DNA from: Ancylobacter aquaticus
GTDB taxonomy: Bacteria; Pseudomonadota; Alphaproteobacteria; Rhizobiales; Xanthobacteraceae
DNA length: 64,000 nt
Assembly (NCBI RefSeq): GCF_004339465.1
Contig: NZ_SMFY01000003.1
Coordinates: 186,001 to 250,000 of the forward strand
Reading direction: 5' to 3'
The notes beneath the pieces were generated by a model. That model searched no databases, was not told the origin of the DNA, and was given only the letters and a program-made list of their open reading frames with translations. Made by a program: the position numbers and the translations under genes. Shown one piece after another: positions 57,033 to 64,000 of the stretch (position 1 is the first letter of the stretch; every line of letters begins with the position of its first letter).

Positions 57033-58761
57033 TATCGCCTCTGACATGTCCCTTTCCGCAACCCGCCCCCTCCGCTTCCTCAAGCTCAGCATCCTCGGCT
57101 GGCCGGTCTATGCCTGGTTCATCGCCCTCGTGCTGGTGCCGAACCTGCTGCTCATCGGCACCAGCTTCCTGCGGACCTCGAATGGCTTCATCGTCTTCGA
57201 TCCGTCCATCGCCAGCTATGTCAGGCTGTGGAAGTCGTCGAGCTTCCAGTTCCTGCTGCTGAAGACGCTCGCCACAAGCTTCGGGGCGGCGGCCATCGGC
57301 TGCCTCATCGCCTATCCCATGGCCTATTATGCCGCGCGGGTGGTGCAGAAGAACCGTTCGGTGCTGGTGCTTCTGGTCATCATCCCGCTGTGGATCAGCC
57401 TGCTGATGCGGGTCTTCGCCTGGCGGATGATTCTTGGCCAGAACGGCATCCTGAACTCGGCGCTGGTCGGCAGCGGCCTTCTCGACCAGCCGAGCGAGGC
57501 CTTCCTCTATACCGGCTTCTCGGTACTGCTGACCTATACCTACATCGCGATTCCCTTCTGCTTCATCGCCATCTTCACCGCGCTGGAGAAAATTCCGCAC
57601 GCGCTGATCGAGGCCTCGCAGGACAGCGGCGCCTCTTCCTGGCAGACCTTCCGCCATGTGGTGTGGCCGCTCTCGCGGCCAAGCGTCGCCATCGGCTTCG
57701 CGCTCGCCTTCCTGATGACGGTGGGCGATTACGTCACCCCTTCCATGGTTGGCGGCATTGACGGCACGATGATCGGCATGGTGATCGCCTCGCAGTTCGG
57801 CATCGCCAATAACTGGCCCTATGGCTCCGCCATCGCGGTGTGCCTGATGGTCAGCGTCGGCCTCATTCTGGCGCTGGTGCTGTGGGCGGGACAGACCAAG
57901 GGCGTGCTGACGGGCGACGAGGGCGCCCGTCCCCCGGTGGCGTCGCGCCGGCTCACCTCCGGCCAGCGCCTGTTGCGGGCGGGCGCGATGGTGCTGTTCG
58001 CGCTGCCCTATCTCTTCCTCTACGCCCCGCTCGCCATCATGGTGCTGATGTCGTTCAACGATTCCTCGGTGCAGGCCTTTCCCCTCAGCGGGGCGACGCT
58101 GCGCTGGTACGCCGAGCTGGCGGGGAACCAGGCGATGCTGGAGGCGGTGCAGCGCAGCCTCATTGTCGGCTTCTGCGTCGTGCTGGTCTCAGGCGTGGCG
58201 GCGACCGGCTTCGCCTTCGCGCTGCATTATGGCCGGGTGCGGCGGGCGCGCTTCTTCGAGTTCGCGCTGGCGATCCCGGTGGCGATTCCCGGCGTCGTGC
58301 TCGGCATCGTCATGGTGCTGGCGACGCAGCTGGCGCAGATCCCTTCTGGCGTCGGGCGCATCGTCATCGGCCAGGCGAGTTTCGTCATGCCTGTTATGCT
58401 GATGATCATCCTCGCCCGGCTGCGCCGGCTGGATGGGGCGCTGCTGGAAGCCTCGATGGATTCAGGCGCCAATCACTGGCAGAGCTTCGTCCATGTGCTG
58501 TTCCCCTCGATAAGGGGTGCGATCATCGGCGGCGCGCTGCTCGGGTTCACGCTGTCGGCCGACGACGTGATGGTGACGCTTTTCCTCGCCGGCACCTCGC
58601 CGACCCTGCCGATCTGGGTGTGGAACCAGATGCGCTTCGGCTTCACCCCCTCGGTCAACGCCATCTTCACCCTGGTGGGGGTGGGCTCGCTGCTGGCGAT
58701 CCTGGTCTGCAACCGGCTGATCTTCCACGCCCAGACGCGCGGCCGGTCCGCCGAGGGATAG
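57025..58761 (+). CDS. Fused double-domain ABC permease (PotB-PotC type in one polypeptide)
   Basis: A 578-residue membrane protein containing two complete BPD_transp_1 permease units. The first (about 1-305) has its EAA-loop in ALIEASQDSGASSWQTFRHVVWPLSRP, with GGIDGTMIGMVIASQFGIANNWPYG after it, as in PotB. A cytoplasmic linker (about 300-320, DEGARPPVASRRLTSGQ) joins the second (about 320-578), whose EAA-loop is LLEASMDSGANHWQSFVHVLFPSIRG, followed by PotC-like SADDVMVTLFLAGTSPTLPIWVWNQMRFG. PotB and PotC are normally separate genes, so this is a natural fusion. No frame break is seen in the sequence. Confidence 0.92.
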   Translation: MADIASDMSLSATRPLRFLKLSILGWPVYAWFIALVLVPNLLLIGTSFLRTSNGFIVFDPSIASYVRLWKSSSFQFLLLKTLATSFGAAAIGCLIAYPMAYYAARVVQKNRSVLVLLVIIPLWISLLMRVFAWRMILGQNGILNSALVGSGLLDQPSEAFLYTGFSVLLTYTYIAIPFCFIAIFTALEKIPHALIEASQDSGASSWQTFRHVVWPLSRPSVAIGFALAFLMTVGDYVTPSMVGGIDGTMIGMVIASQFGIANNWPYGSAIAVCLMVSVGLILALVLWAGQTKGVLTGDEGARPPVASRRLTSGQRLLRAGAMVLFALPYLFLYAPLAIMVLMSFNDSSVQAFPLSGATLRWYAELAGNQAMLEAVQRSLIVGFCVVLVSGVAATGFAFALHYGRVRRARFFEFALAIPVAIPGVVLGIVMVLATQLAQIPSGVGRIVIGQASFVMPVMLMIILARLRRLDGALLEASMDSGANHWQSFVHVLFPSIRGAIIGGALLGFTLSADDVMVTLFLAGTSPTLPIWVWNQMRFGFTPSVNAIFTLVGVGSLLAILVCNRLIFHAQTRGRSAEG

Positions 58762-58774
58762 CCGGCGAGAGCCC

Positions 58775-58808
58775 TTCCCCGATCAGGCGGGATCACCTGA
58801 TCGGGGAA
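58775..58808 (+). terminator. Hairpin terminator after the ABC operon
   Basis: A perfect 13-bp inverted repeat (TTCCCCGATCAGG / CCTGATCGGGGAA, 8-base loop), 14 bases after the permease stop. It shares the CCGATCAG/CTGATCGG core with the palindromic repeat family at 2.6 and 35.4 kb. Following bases contain only short T-runs. Confidence 0.7.
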
Positions 58809-58836
58809 GAAATGCTCTTTAATCAATAGGCGGGAA

Positions 58837-58884
58837 CATTTTCTCGTCGCGAAAGTCTGTCAACTTTCGGGGAAAATGCTCTAG
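58837..58884. repeat. Palindromic intergenic element, ending at the OrfA-like stop codon
   Basis: Nested inverted repeats: outer arms CATTTTC / GAAAATG and inner arms CGAAAGT / ACTTTCG around a 6-base loop, ending in GCTCTAG. The same GCTCTAG end closes the copy at 35395-35449. The TAG of the minus-strand OrfA-like gene is read from its CTAG terminus. It is probably related to, but diverged from, copies 1 and 2. Confidence 0.55.
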
Positions 58885-59246
58885 CGCGTCACCCGCACGG
58901 AGGCGAAGCGGCCGACCACGGCGCCGCCGCAGCGCTCTGCCGCGAGCGCGGAGGCGCGGGCGGCGGGCAAGCGGGGCTCGCCGTCCTTGCGAAAGGCGGC
59001 CTCCGGCGCCGGGCGCTGCTGGCGCGAAAGCGTCTGCAGCAGCGATTTCAGCCGCCGGTTCTCCGCCTGCAGTTCCTTCATCTCCATCACCGCCGCCTCG
59101 TCCAGCCCGCCAAAGCGTCGGCGCCAGCGGTAGAAGGTGCGCAGCGACACCTGCGCGGTGCGGCAGATCTCGGGGATCGACACGCCGGCATCGGCCTCGC
59201 GGATGAGGTGGAGAATTTCGCTGTCGGTGAACTGCGAACGTCGCAT
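58881..59246 (-). CDS. Orphan IS3-type OrfA-like transposase/HTH protein
   Basis: A 121-residue protein. The N-terminal ~70 residues match the helix-turn-helix part of IS3-family OrfA (FTDSEILHLIREADAGVSIPEICRTAQVSLRTFYRWRRRFGGLDEAAVMEMKELQAENRRLKSLLQ), ending in a short leucine-zipper-like helix. The rest is arginine- and alanine-rich and unlike a transposase. No OrfB, no DDE domain and no terminal inverted repeats are present, so this is a remnant or a captured DNA-binding gene. I chose the ATG at 59246; a longer reading from 59303 is possible. Confidence 0.7.
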   Translation of the reverse strand: MRRSQFTDSEILHLIREADAGVSIPEICRTAQVSLRTFYRWRRRFGGLDEAAVMEMKELQAENRRLKSLLQTLSRQQRPAPEAAFRKDGEPRLPAARASALAAERCGGAVVGRFASVRVTR

Positions 59247-59693
59247 CGGCTCGTCCTCAGGCTTCGCACACGGATGGATCTTCGCGAACAGTCCCGTACC
59301 CACGCGCTTTGGCGCGGCCGCCGCCCCGCCGCCCGCATCGGCTGGCGCACATAATTTCAGCGTGCGCTTCTCATGGGCAGCACTATAGACCCGGGACCCG
59401 CCGAGGTGAATGCACTTTCTCGGGTTCCATGCCGTGCCTTCGCGCGAACGCTTGGCGCGCCTTGCTGGGCGCTGCTCCCCGCCGCCGCGCGGGGCGCCCG
59501 CCGCCGCGCCTTCCGCCCGGCCGCGGCCCGTGGCCTGGCACCCTCACAGGGAACTTTCTGGCAATCCTGACAGAAAGCCCTGCCCGGGCCGTTCTCTGGC
59601 GCCGCTTTGGGCAGGGCTGAACATTATATGAAGTTGCGCCGGCGGCCCGCCTCCACACAATCCCCGCACCTTCCGAACATTGAGGTGTGGTCC
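59247..59693. other. Intergenic region upstream of urtA (447 bp)
   Basis: No gene is supported. It contains a short dyad GCGCAC-N9-GTGCGC around 59344-59366 and several G/C-rich stretches. I searched for a -24/-12 element, as expected for nitrogen control of urt genes, and found none with the GG-N10-GC core and TTGC box. Near-matches (e.g. around 59535 and 59600) fail the spacing. Confidence 0.5.
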
Positions 59694-60947
59694 ATGGTCA
59701 ACATCACGCGGCGTTCCCTCCTTCAGGCCAGCGGCCTTGCCGCCGTCGGGCTGGCCTCCCCGCTCAGTGCCCCCGCCTTCCTGCGCAACGCGCAGGCGCA
59801 GTCCGGCCCGGTCAAGCTCGGCTGCCTGTTCTCCTCCTCCGGCACCATGGCCAATCTCGAAGGCCGGCTGAACCATGTCGTCCGGATGGCCGCCGACGAG
59901 ATCAACGCCAAGGGCGGGGTGAACGGGCGCACTATCGACGTGCTGGTCTCCGATCCCGCCTCCGACTGGCCGCTCTACGCCCAGTCCGCCAAGCAGATGC
60001 TGCAGCAGGAGAAGGTGTCCGCCCTGTTCGGCTGCTGGACCTCGGTGTCGCGCAAGACCGTGCTGCCGGTGGTGGAACAGGAGAACGGCCTGCTCTATTA
60101 CCCCCTGCATTTCGAGGGCGACGAGAACTCCAAGAACGTCGTCTATGTGAACTCGCCCCCGGCCAGCTCGGTGCTGCCGGCGGTGGATTATCTGATGGGA
60201 GAGGAAGGCGTTTCCGCCAAGCGCTTCTTCATGCTCGGCTCGGACTATGTGTGGCCGCGCACCATCAACAAGCAGCTCAAGGGCTACTGGAAGTCCAAGG
60301 GCATCCCGGAGAGCGCCTGGAAGGAAGAATATGTCCCCTTCGGCTTCTCCAACTTCCAGACGCTGGTCAACCAGATCCGCGCCTTTGCCGATGAAGGCGG
60401 CGGCCAGCCGGTGGTGGTGCTTACCGTGGTCGGCAATTCGATCCCGGATTTCATGCGCGAATTCGCCAATCAGGGCATTCTCGCCACCGACATTCCGGTG
60501 CTCGGCCTTGACATGGTGGAGGCCGACCTCGAAGGCCTCGACACCGCCAAGCTGGTTGGCCACCTCAATTGCTGGGCCTATCTGCAGAACGCCAAGGGCC
60601 CTGCCAATGAGGCGTTCCTGAAGAACTGGGCCGCCAATGTGAAGGCCAAGAGCGTGCCGTTCTCCGGCACGGTGTCGATCGACCCGATGGTGTCGGCCTA
60701 CGACTCGGTGCATCTGTGGGCGATGGCGGCGGCGAAGGCCGGTTCCTTCGACGTGCCGGAAGTCACCAAGGCCTTTGCCGGCCTTACCTTCGATTGCCCC
60801 TCGGGCTACACCATCTCGATGACCGGCGAGAATAACTATGTCGCGCGCGGCGTGTTCATCGGGTCGGTGAACGACGCGCAGGGCTTCGACATTCTCTGGC
60901 AGTCCAAGGACACGCCCAAGCCCGTGCCCTTCAGCCCCTATGGCTGA
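59694..60947 (+). CDS. urtA: Urea ABC transporter substrate-binding protein
   Basis: A 417-residue periplasmic protein with a Tat-type signal (ITRRSLLQASGLAAVGLASPLSAPAFLRNAQAQ). The mature protein shows UrtA features: VKLGCLFSSSGTMANLEGRLNHVVRMAADEINAKGGVNG, FGCWTSVSRKTVLPVVEQENGLLYYPLHFEGDENS, and FFMLGSDYVWPRTINKQLKGYW. The family also includes short-chain amide receptors (FmdD), so urea is likely but not certain. GAGGTG precedes the ATG. The permease genes follow after a 195-base gap containing a palindromic element. Confidence 0.93.
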   Translation: MVNITRRSLLQASGLAAVGLASPLSAPAFLRNAQAQSGPVKLGCLFSSSGTMANLEGRLNHVVRMAADEINAKGGVNGRTIDVLVSDPASDWPLYAQSAKQMLQQEKVSALFGCWTSVSRKTVLPVVEQENGLLYYPLHFEGDENSKNVVYVNSPPASSVLPAVDYLMGEEGVSAKRFFMLGSDYVWPRTINKQLKGYWKSKGIPESAWKEEYVPFGFSNFQTLVNQIRAFADEGGGQPVVVLTVVGNSIPDFMREFANQGILATDIPVLGLDMVEADLEGLDTAKLVGHLNCWAYLQNAKGPANEAFLKNWAANVKAKSVPFSGTVSIDPMVSAYDSVHLWAMAAAKAGSFDVPEVTKAFAGLTFDCPSGYTISMTGENNYVARGVFIGSVNDAQGFDILWQSKDTPKPVPFSPYG

Positions 60948-60968
60948 ATAGGCCGTGTCCGGCACGCC

Positions 60969-61063
60969 GTCATCCCGGCCGCAGCCGGAGGCGGCGCGCC
61001 GGGATCGCCTACCCTCTCCTTGGCCGATCCCCGGATATGGCCTTTCGGCCAATCCGGGATGAC
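60969..61063. repeat. REP-like palindromic element between urtA and urtB
   Basis: A 95-base block bounded by GTCATCCCGG (60969-60978) and CCGGGATGAC (61054-61063), with internal hairpin-forming sequence (e.g. ATGGCC-TTTC-GGCCAT-like at 61036-61052). GTCATCCCGG...CCGGGATGAC borders are typical of alphaproteobacterial dispersed intergenic repeats. It may stabilise the urtA end of the message and lower read-through into urtBCD. Confidence 0.65.
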
Positions 61064-61142
61064 GCCGGGGTAGACTGTCACAACCGCGTTTCACCTGCCG
61101 CTCGTCGCTTTCCACCGCCGCGAATGGCCGCTTGAGTTCCCG

Positions 61143-62762
61143 ATGAAGCTGGCGCGTTTCGCTCTCCTTCTTGCTGGCCTTCTGGCCGGCGGCCCGTTCC
61201 TCGCCCCTGCGGCGGGGGCGCAGGCGCTCGACCGTGCCGGCCTCATCGGCAATCTGTGCGGCAATGCGGGCGCGATGGGCGAGGCGGCGAGCGTGCTCAC
61301 CGGCCTCGCCATGTCGGGCGACGATGCCGACCGTGCTTTCGCGGCCCCGCTGGCCCGCGCGGTGATCGACCGCAAGCTCGCCTGCGACGATGCCGGCGCC
61401 GTGCTGACCGAGAGCGGTCTCGACGCCGTCACCCGGACGCCGCGCGCGGCGGCGGGAGAGGCGCGCACCCCCGTTCTCAGCCTGAAGAACCGCGCTGTCT
61501 ATGAGCTTGCCGACGCGGCACTGGCCCTGCGCGCAGCGCCCACCGTCACCCAGCGTGCGGCGGCGCTAAAGACGCTGGAGCGCCGGCCGGCGCTGATTCC
61601 CGAGGGGCTGCTCGACATCGCCGCCGAGGCGGAAACCGATGCCGGCCTGAAGGTTGAGATCGAAACCCTCGCCCAGACCGCCGCGCTCAACGCCGCCGAT
61701 CCCGCCGCGCGCATCCGGGCGCTGGCGCGCATTGCCGACAATCCGAGCCGGCGCGCGCTCACCCAGATCAGCGCGCTCACCGCCGATCCCGCCTATGTCG
61801 CCAACCCCGATTTCCGCGCGGCGGTGGATTCCGCCACGGCCCGCGTCGAGCGCGGCATCGCCCTCGGCGACGTGCTGGCGACGCTCTATAACGGCCTGAG
61901 CTTCGCCTCCATCCTGTTCATGGCGGCGATCGGCCTCGCCATCATCTTCGGGCTGATGGGCGTCATCAACCTCGCCCAGGGCGAGCTGATCATGATCGGC
62001 GCCTATGTCACCTGGCTGGTGCAGCAGGGGCTGCGCATCGTGGCACCCTCGCTGCTCGACTGGTATCTGGTGCTCGCCATCCCCGTCGCCTTCCTCGTCA
62101 CCGCCGCCATCGGCATCGCGCTGGAGGCCAGCCTGTTGCGCCATCTCTACAAGCGTCCGCTGATGAGCCTGCTCGCCACCTGGGCGGTCAGCCTGTTTCT
62201 GATGAATCTGGTGCGCGTGGTGTTCGGCACCCAGAACCTGCAATTCGAGACGCCGTTCTATGTCACCGGCGGCGTGCCTGTGATCGGCGACTTCATCTTC
62301 ACCTGGAACCGCATGTTCGCGATTGTCTTCGCCGTGGTGACGCTGGCGCTGACCTGGGGGCTGGTGCGGCGCACGCCGTTCGGCCTCAACATTCGCGCCG
62401 TCACGCAGAACCGCGAAATGGCGGCCTGCATCGGCATCCCGACCCGGCGGGTGGACATGATGGCCTTCGGCCTCGGCTCCGGCCTCGCCGGTCTGGCGGG
62501 CCTCGCTCTGTCGCCGATCTACAGCGTCAACCCGCAAATGGGCCAGAACTTCATCATCGACGCCTTCATGGTGGTGGTGCTGGGCGGGGTCGGCACCATC
62601 GCTGGCACGGTAGTCGCGGCGCTCGGCATCGGCCAGATCAACGTGCTGATCGAGCCGCTCTGGGGCGCGGTGGCGGCGAAGGTGATCGTGCTTTTGATGA
62701 TCATCGCTTTCCTGCAATGGCGGCCCGAGGGCCTATTCGCCGTCAAGGGGCGCCGCAAATGA
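61143..62762 (+). CDS. urtB: Urea ABC transporter permease, UrtB
   Basis: A 539-residue protein with a signal-like first segment (MKLARFALLLAGLLAGGPFLAPAAGAQA). A long extracytoplasmic alpha-helical domain (about 30-240, Ala-rich HEAT-like repeats) follows, then a LivH-type permease domain (about 245-539). The permease part contains IGLAIIFGLMGVINLAQGELIMIGAYVTW and VVVLGGVGTIAGTVVAALGIGQI. The extended N-terminal domain is characteristic of UrtB. The stop overlaps the urtC start (ATGA at 62759-62762). Confidence 0.95.
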   Translation: MKLARFALLLAGLLAGGPFLAPAAGAQALDRAGLIGNLCGNAGAMGEAASVLTGLAMSGDDADRAFAAPLARAVIDRKLACDDAGAVLTESGLDAVTRTPRAAAGEARTPVLSLKNRAVYELADAALALRAAPTVTQRAAALKTLERRPALIPEGLLDIAAEAETDAGLKVEIETLAQTAALNAADPAARIRALARIADNPSRRALTQISALTADPAYVANPDFRAAVDSATARVERGIALGDVLATLYNGLSFASILFMAAIGLAIIFGLMGVINLAQGELIMIGAYVTWLVQQGLRIVAPSLLDWYLVLAIPVAFLVTAAIGIALEASLLRHLYKRPLMSLLATWAVSLFLMNLVRVVFGTQNLQFETPFYVTGGVPVIGDFIFTWNRMFAIVFAVVTLALTWGLVRRTPFGLNIRAVTQNREMAACIGIPTRRVDMMAFGLGSGLAGLAGLALSPIYSVNPQMGQNFIIDAFMVVVLGGVGTIAGTVVAALGIGQINVLIEPLWGAVAAKVIVLLMIIAFLQWRPEGLFAVKGRRK

Positions 62763-63856
62763 GCCGCATCGGTCCCACGAGCCCCATCGCCCTCCTCATC
62801 GGCCTCATCGTTCTCGTCGCGGCGGTCATGGCGGGGCTGTCGGGAACCGAACTCGCCCTGTCGCGCTACCTCGCCAACGCCATCGGCCAGCTTGCCGCCT
62901 TCGCCGTGCTGGCGATCTCGCTGGATCTCATCTGGGGCTATCTCGGTATTCTCTCGCTCGGCCACGGGCTGTTCTTCGCGCTGGGCGGTTATTTCATCGC
63001 CATGTACCTGCTCAAGCATTCCTTTGAAACCACGGGCACGGTGCCGGACTTTCTGCAGTTCATGGGCTGGAAGGATTTTCCTTTCTACTGGGCAGGATTC
63101 GAGTTCTTCCCCTATGCGCTGATTGCCGCCGTGGTCGCCACCACGCTGATCGCGGGCGTGTTTGGCTATGTGTCCTTCCGCTCGCGGGTGGGCGGCGTAT
63201 ACTTTGCCATCATCACGCAGGCGCTGGTCTACGTCGCCATGCTGCTGATGTTCCGCAACGACACCGGCTTCGGCGGCAATAACGGCATGACCGGCTTCAC
63301 GGTCCTGCTCGGTTGGCCGATGGGCACATCCGGCATGATCACGGCGCTGGCCGTCGCCTCGCTTCTGGTGCTGGCGCTTGTGCTGGCGGGCTGCCGGTGG
63401 CTGGTCGGCAGCCGCTTCGGCGCGCTGATGCTGGCCACAAGGGACGATGAAACCCGCCTGCGGACGATGGGTTACGAGACGGTGCGGCTCAAGCTCATCG
63501 TCTGGTGCCTCTCCGCCGTCATCGCCATGCTGGCGGGCATGCTCTACGTCCCCCAGGTCGGCATCATCAATCCCCGCGTGCTCTCGCCCGAGCTGTCGCT
63601 CGAAATCGCGGTCTGGGTCGCCATTGGCGGGCGTGGGCATCTCGTGGGCGCGGTGGTCGGCGCGCTTCTGGTCAATGCGGTGAAGTTCTGGCTGTCCTTC
63701 GCCGCGCCGGACATCTGGCCGTTCATCCTGTCGGGGCTCATCGTCCTGGTGGTATTGGTCTTCCCCAACGGCTTGATGGATCTGGCGAAATTCAAGCTGG
63801 TGCGCCCCATGGGGGCGAAGCGGATCGCCGCCGATATAGGCGAGGCGCGACCATGA
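62759..63856 (+). CDS. urtC: Urea ABC transporter permease, UrtC
   Basis: A 365-residue LivM-type permease with about nine hydrophobic segments. It contains LAAFAVLAISLDLIWGYLGILSLGHGLFFALGGYFIAMYL, VGGVYFAIITQALVYVAMLLMFRN (with a UrtC-like FGGNNGMTGF motif) and AIGGRGHLVGAVVGALLVNAVKFW. It pairs with UrtB in the membrane. Start and stop are both coupled by ATGA overlaps to urtB and urtD. Confidence 0.95.
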   Translation: MSRIGPTSPIALLIGLIVLVAAVMAGLSGTELALSRYLANAIGQLAAFAVLAISLDLIWGYLGILSLGHGLFFALGGYFIAMYLLKHSFETTGTVPDFLQFMGWKDFPFYWAGFEFFPYALIAAVVATTLIAGVFGYVSFRSRVGGVYFAIITQALVYVAMLLMFRNDTGFGGNNGMTGFTVLLGWPMGTSGMITALAVASLLVLALVLAGCRWLVGSRFGALMLATRDDETRLRTMGYETVRLKLIVWCLSAVIAMLAGMLYVPQVGIINPRVLSPELSLEIAVWVAIGGRGHLVGAVVGALLVNAVKFWLSFAAPDIWPFILSGLIVLVVLVFPNGLMDLAKFKLVRPMGAKRIAADIGEARP

Positions 63857-64000
63857 GCCTGACCGCCCTTCTCGTCGACGGCCTCACCGTCCGCTTCGGC
63901 AGCTTCCGCGCCCTGGACGATCTCTCGCTCGCCATCGACTATGGCGAGGTGCGCGCCATTATCGGCCCCAACGGCGCCGGCAAGACGACGCTGCTCGACG
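63853..64000 (+). CDS. urtD: Urea ABC transporter ATP-binding protein UrtD, 5' part only
   Basis: The window ends inside this gene; 49 residues are visible. They include VDGLTVRFGSFRALDDLSLAIDYGEVRAI and the Walker A motif GPNGAGKTT, then LLD. Family and position (urtABCD order, ATGA overlap with urtC at 63853-63856) identify it as the first of two Liv-type ATPases. The rest, and urtE, must lie beyond the window. Confidence 0.92.
   Translation, partial: MSLTALLVDGLTVRFGSFRALDDLSLAIDYGEVRAIIGPNGAGKTTLLD

Noticed and set aside
59520-59620. Possible sigma-54 promoter for urtA
   Set aside because: Sequences such as TGGCACCCTCACAGG and TGGCGCCGCTTTGGG lack the GG-N10-GC spacing or the TTGC box.
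1-64000. tRNA, rRNA and complete insertion sequences
   Set aside because: The intergenic gaps were read for cloverleaf-like GTTC-AATC arms, rRNA-like sequence, and DDE transposases with terminal inverted repeats; none was found.

Overview
The window is about 64 kb of GC-rich, tightly packed bacterial chromosome. Frequent 4-bp stop/start overlaps (ATGA or GTGA), Tat-type signal peptides, tripartite (Tct) and urea (Urt) transporters, M20 amidohydrolases and a large-subunit catalase all suggest an alphaproteobacterium. A Hyphomicrobiales member of the Xanthobacteraceae type (Ancylobacter/Starkeya/Xanthobacter-like) is my best guess, made from gene content and repeat style and not from a marker gene. 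I see no rRNA, tRNA, CRISPR array, prophage or complete insertion sequence. One stand-alone OrfA-like transposase gene lies near 59.1 kb.

Layout. 0-2.6 kb: end of an Asp-box (BNR) protein, a MoaD/ThiS-like protein, then a DGPF/YciI protein overlapping its partner ECF42-type sigma factor. 2.6-6.3 kb: exonuclease III, HPII-type catalase and 3-methyladenine glycosylase (stress and repair). 6.4-12.2 kb: a five-gene minus-strand sugar operon (epimerase/isomerase, Gfo/Idh/MocA dehydrogenase, ribose-type ABC transporter). 12.7-15.9 kb: GH15 glucoamylase plus ROK glucokinase, a release-and-phosphorylate pair. 16-18.7 kb: two divergent M20 amidohydrolases. 18.8-20.5 kb: membrane-anchored catalase-like peroxidase plus cytochrome b561. 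20.6-27.4 kb: a GntR-TctCBA-MmgE/PrpD-SDR-TauE block on the minus strand.

27.5-35.4 kb: a pterin/flavin-like neighbourhood. It has a GTP cyclohydrolase II with a degenerate N-terminal domain, a stand-alone RibD-type reductase, cytochrome b561, and a translationally coupled operon of MDR dehydrogenase, PTPS/QueD-like enzyme, glycosyltransferase and methyltransferase, next to an OpgH-like glucan synthase. I regard this as the best candidate for an undescribed pathway. 35.4-41.8 kb: small membrane and secreted proteins, an alpha/beta hydrolase, and GDP-mannose synthesis genes with a glycosyltransferase.

41.8-58.8 kb: a nitrogen/carbon catabolic island. It holds allophanate hydrolase, flavin reductase, aldehyde dehydrogenase, MFS exporter, RidA, a DadA-like amine oxidase, an LLM flavin monooxygenase, a lactone-oxidase-like flavoprotein, a sigma-54 activator, and a polyamine-type ABC transporter with a fused double permease. 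Six promoters in this island match the sigma-54 -24/-12 consensus (TGGCAC-N5-TTGC), five exactly and one with a single mismatch. Most have shared TGTC(T/G)C(A/G) half-sites upstream, and the only sigma-54 activator in the window lies in the middle. The simplest reading is a local regulon. 59.7-64 kb: urtABC and the start of urtD, with urtA separated from urtBCD by a REP-like palindromic element.

A family of palindromic intergenic repeats (2.6, 35.4 and possibly 58.8 kb) provides terminator-like hairpins; two copies also supply the stop codon of the neighbouring gene.
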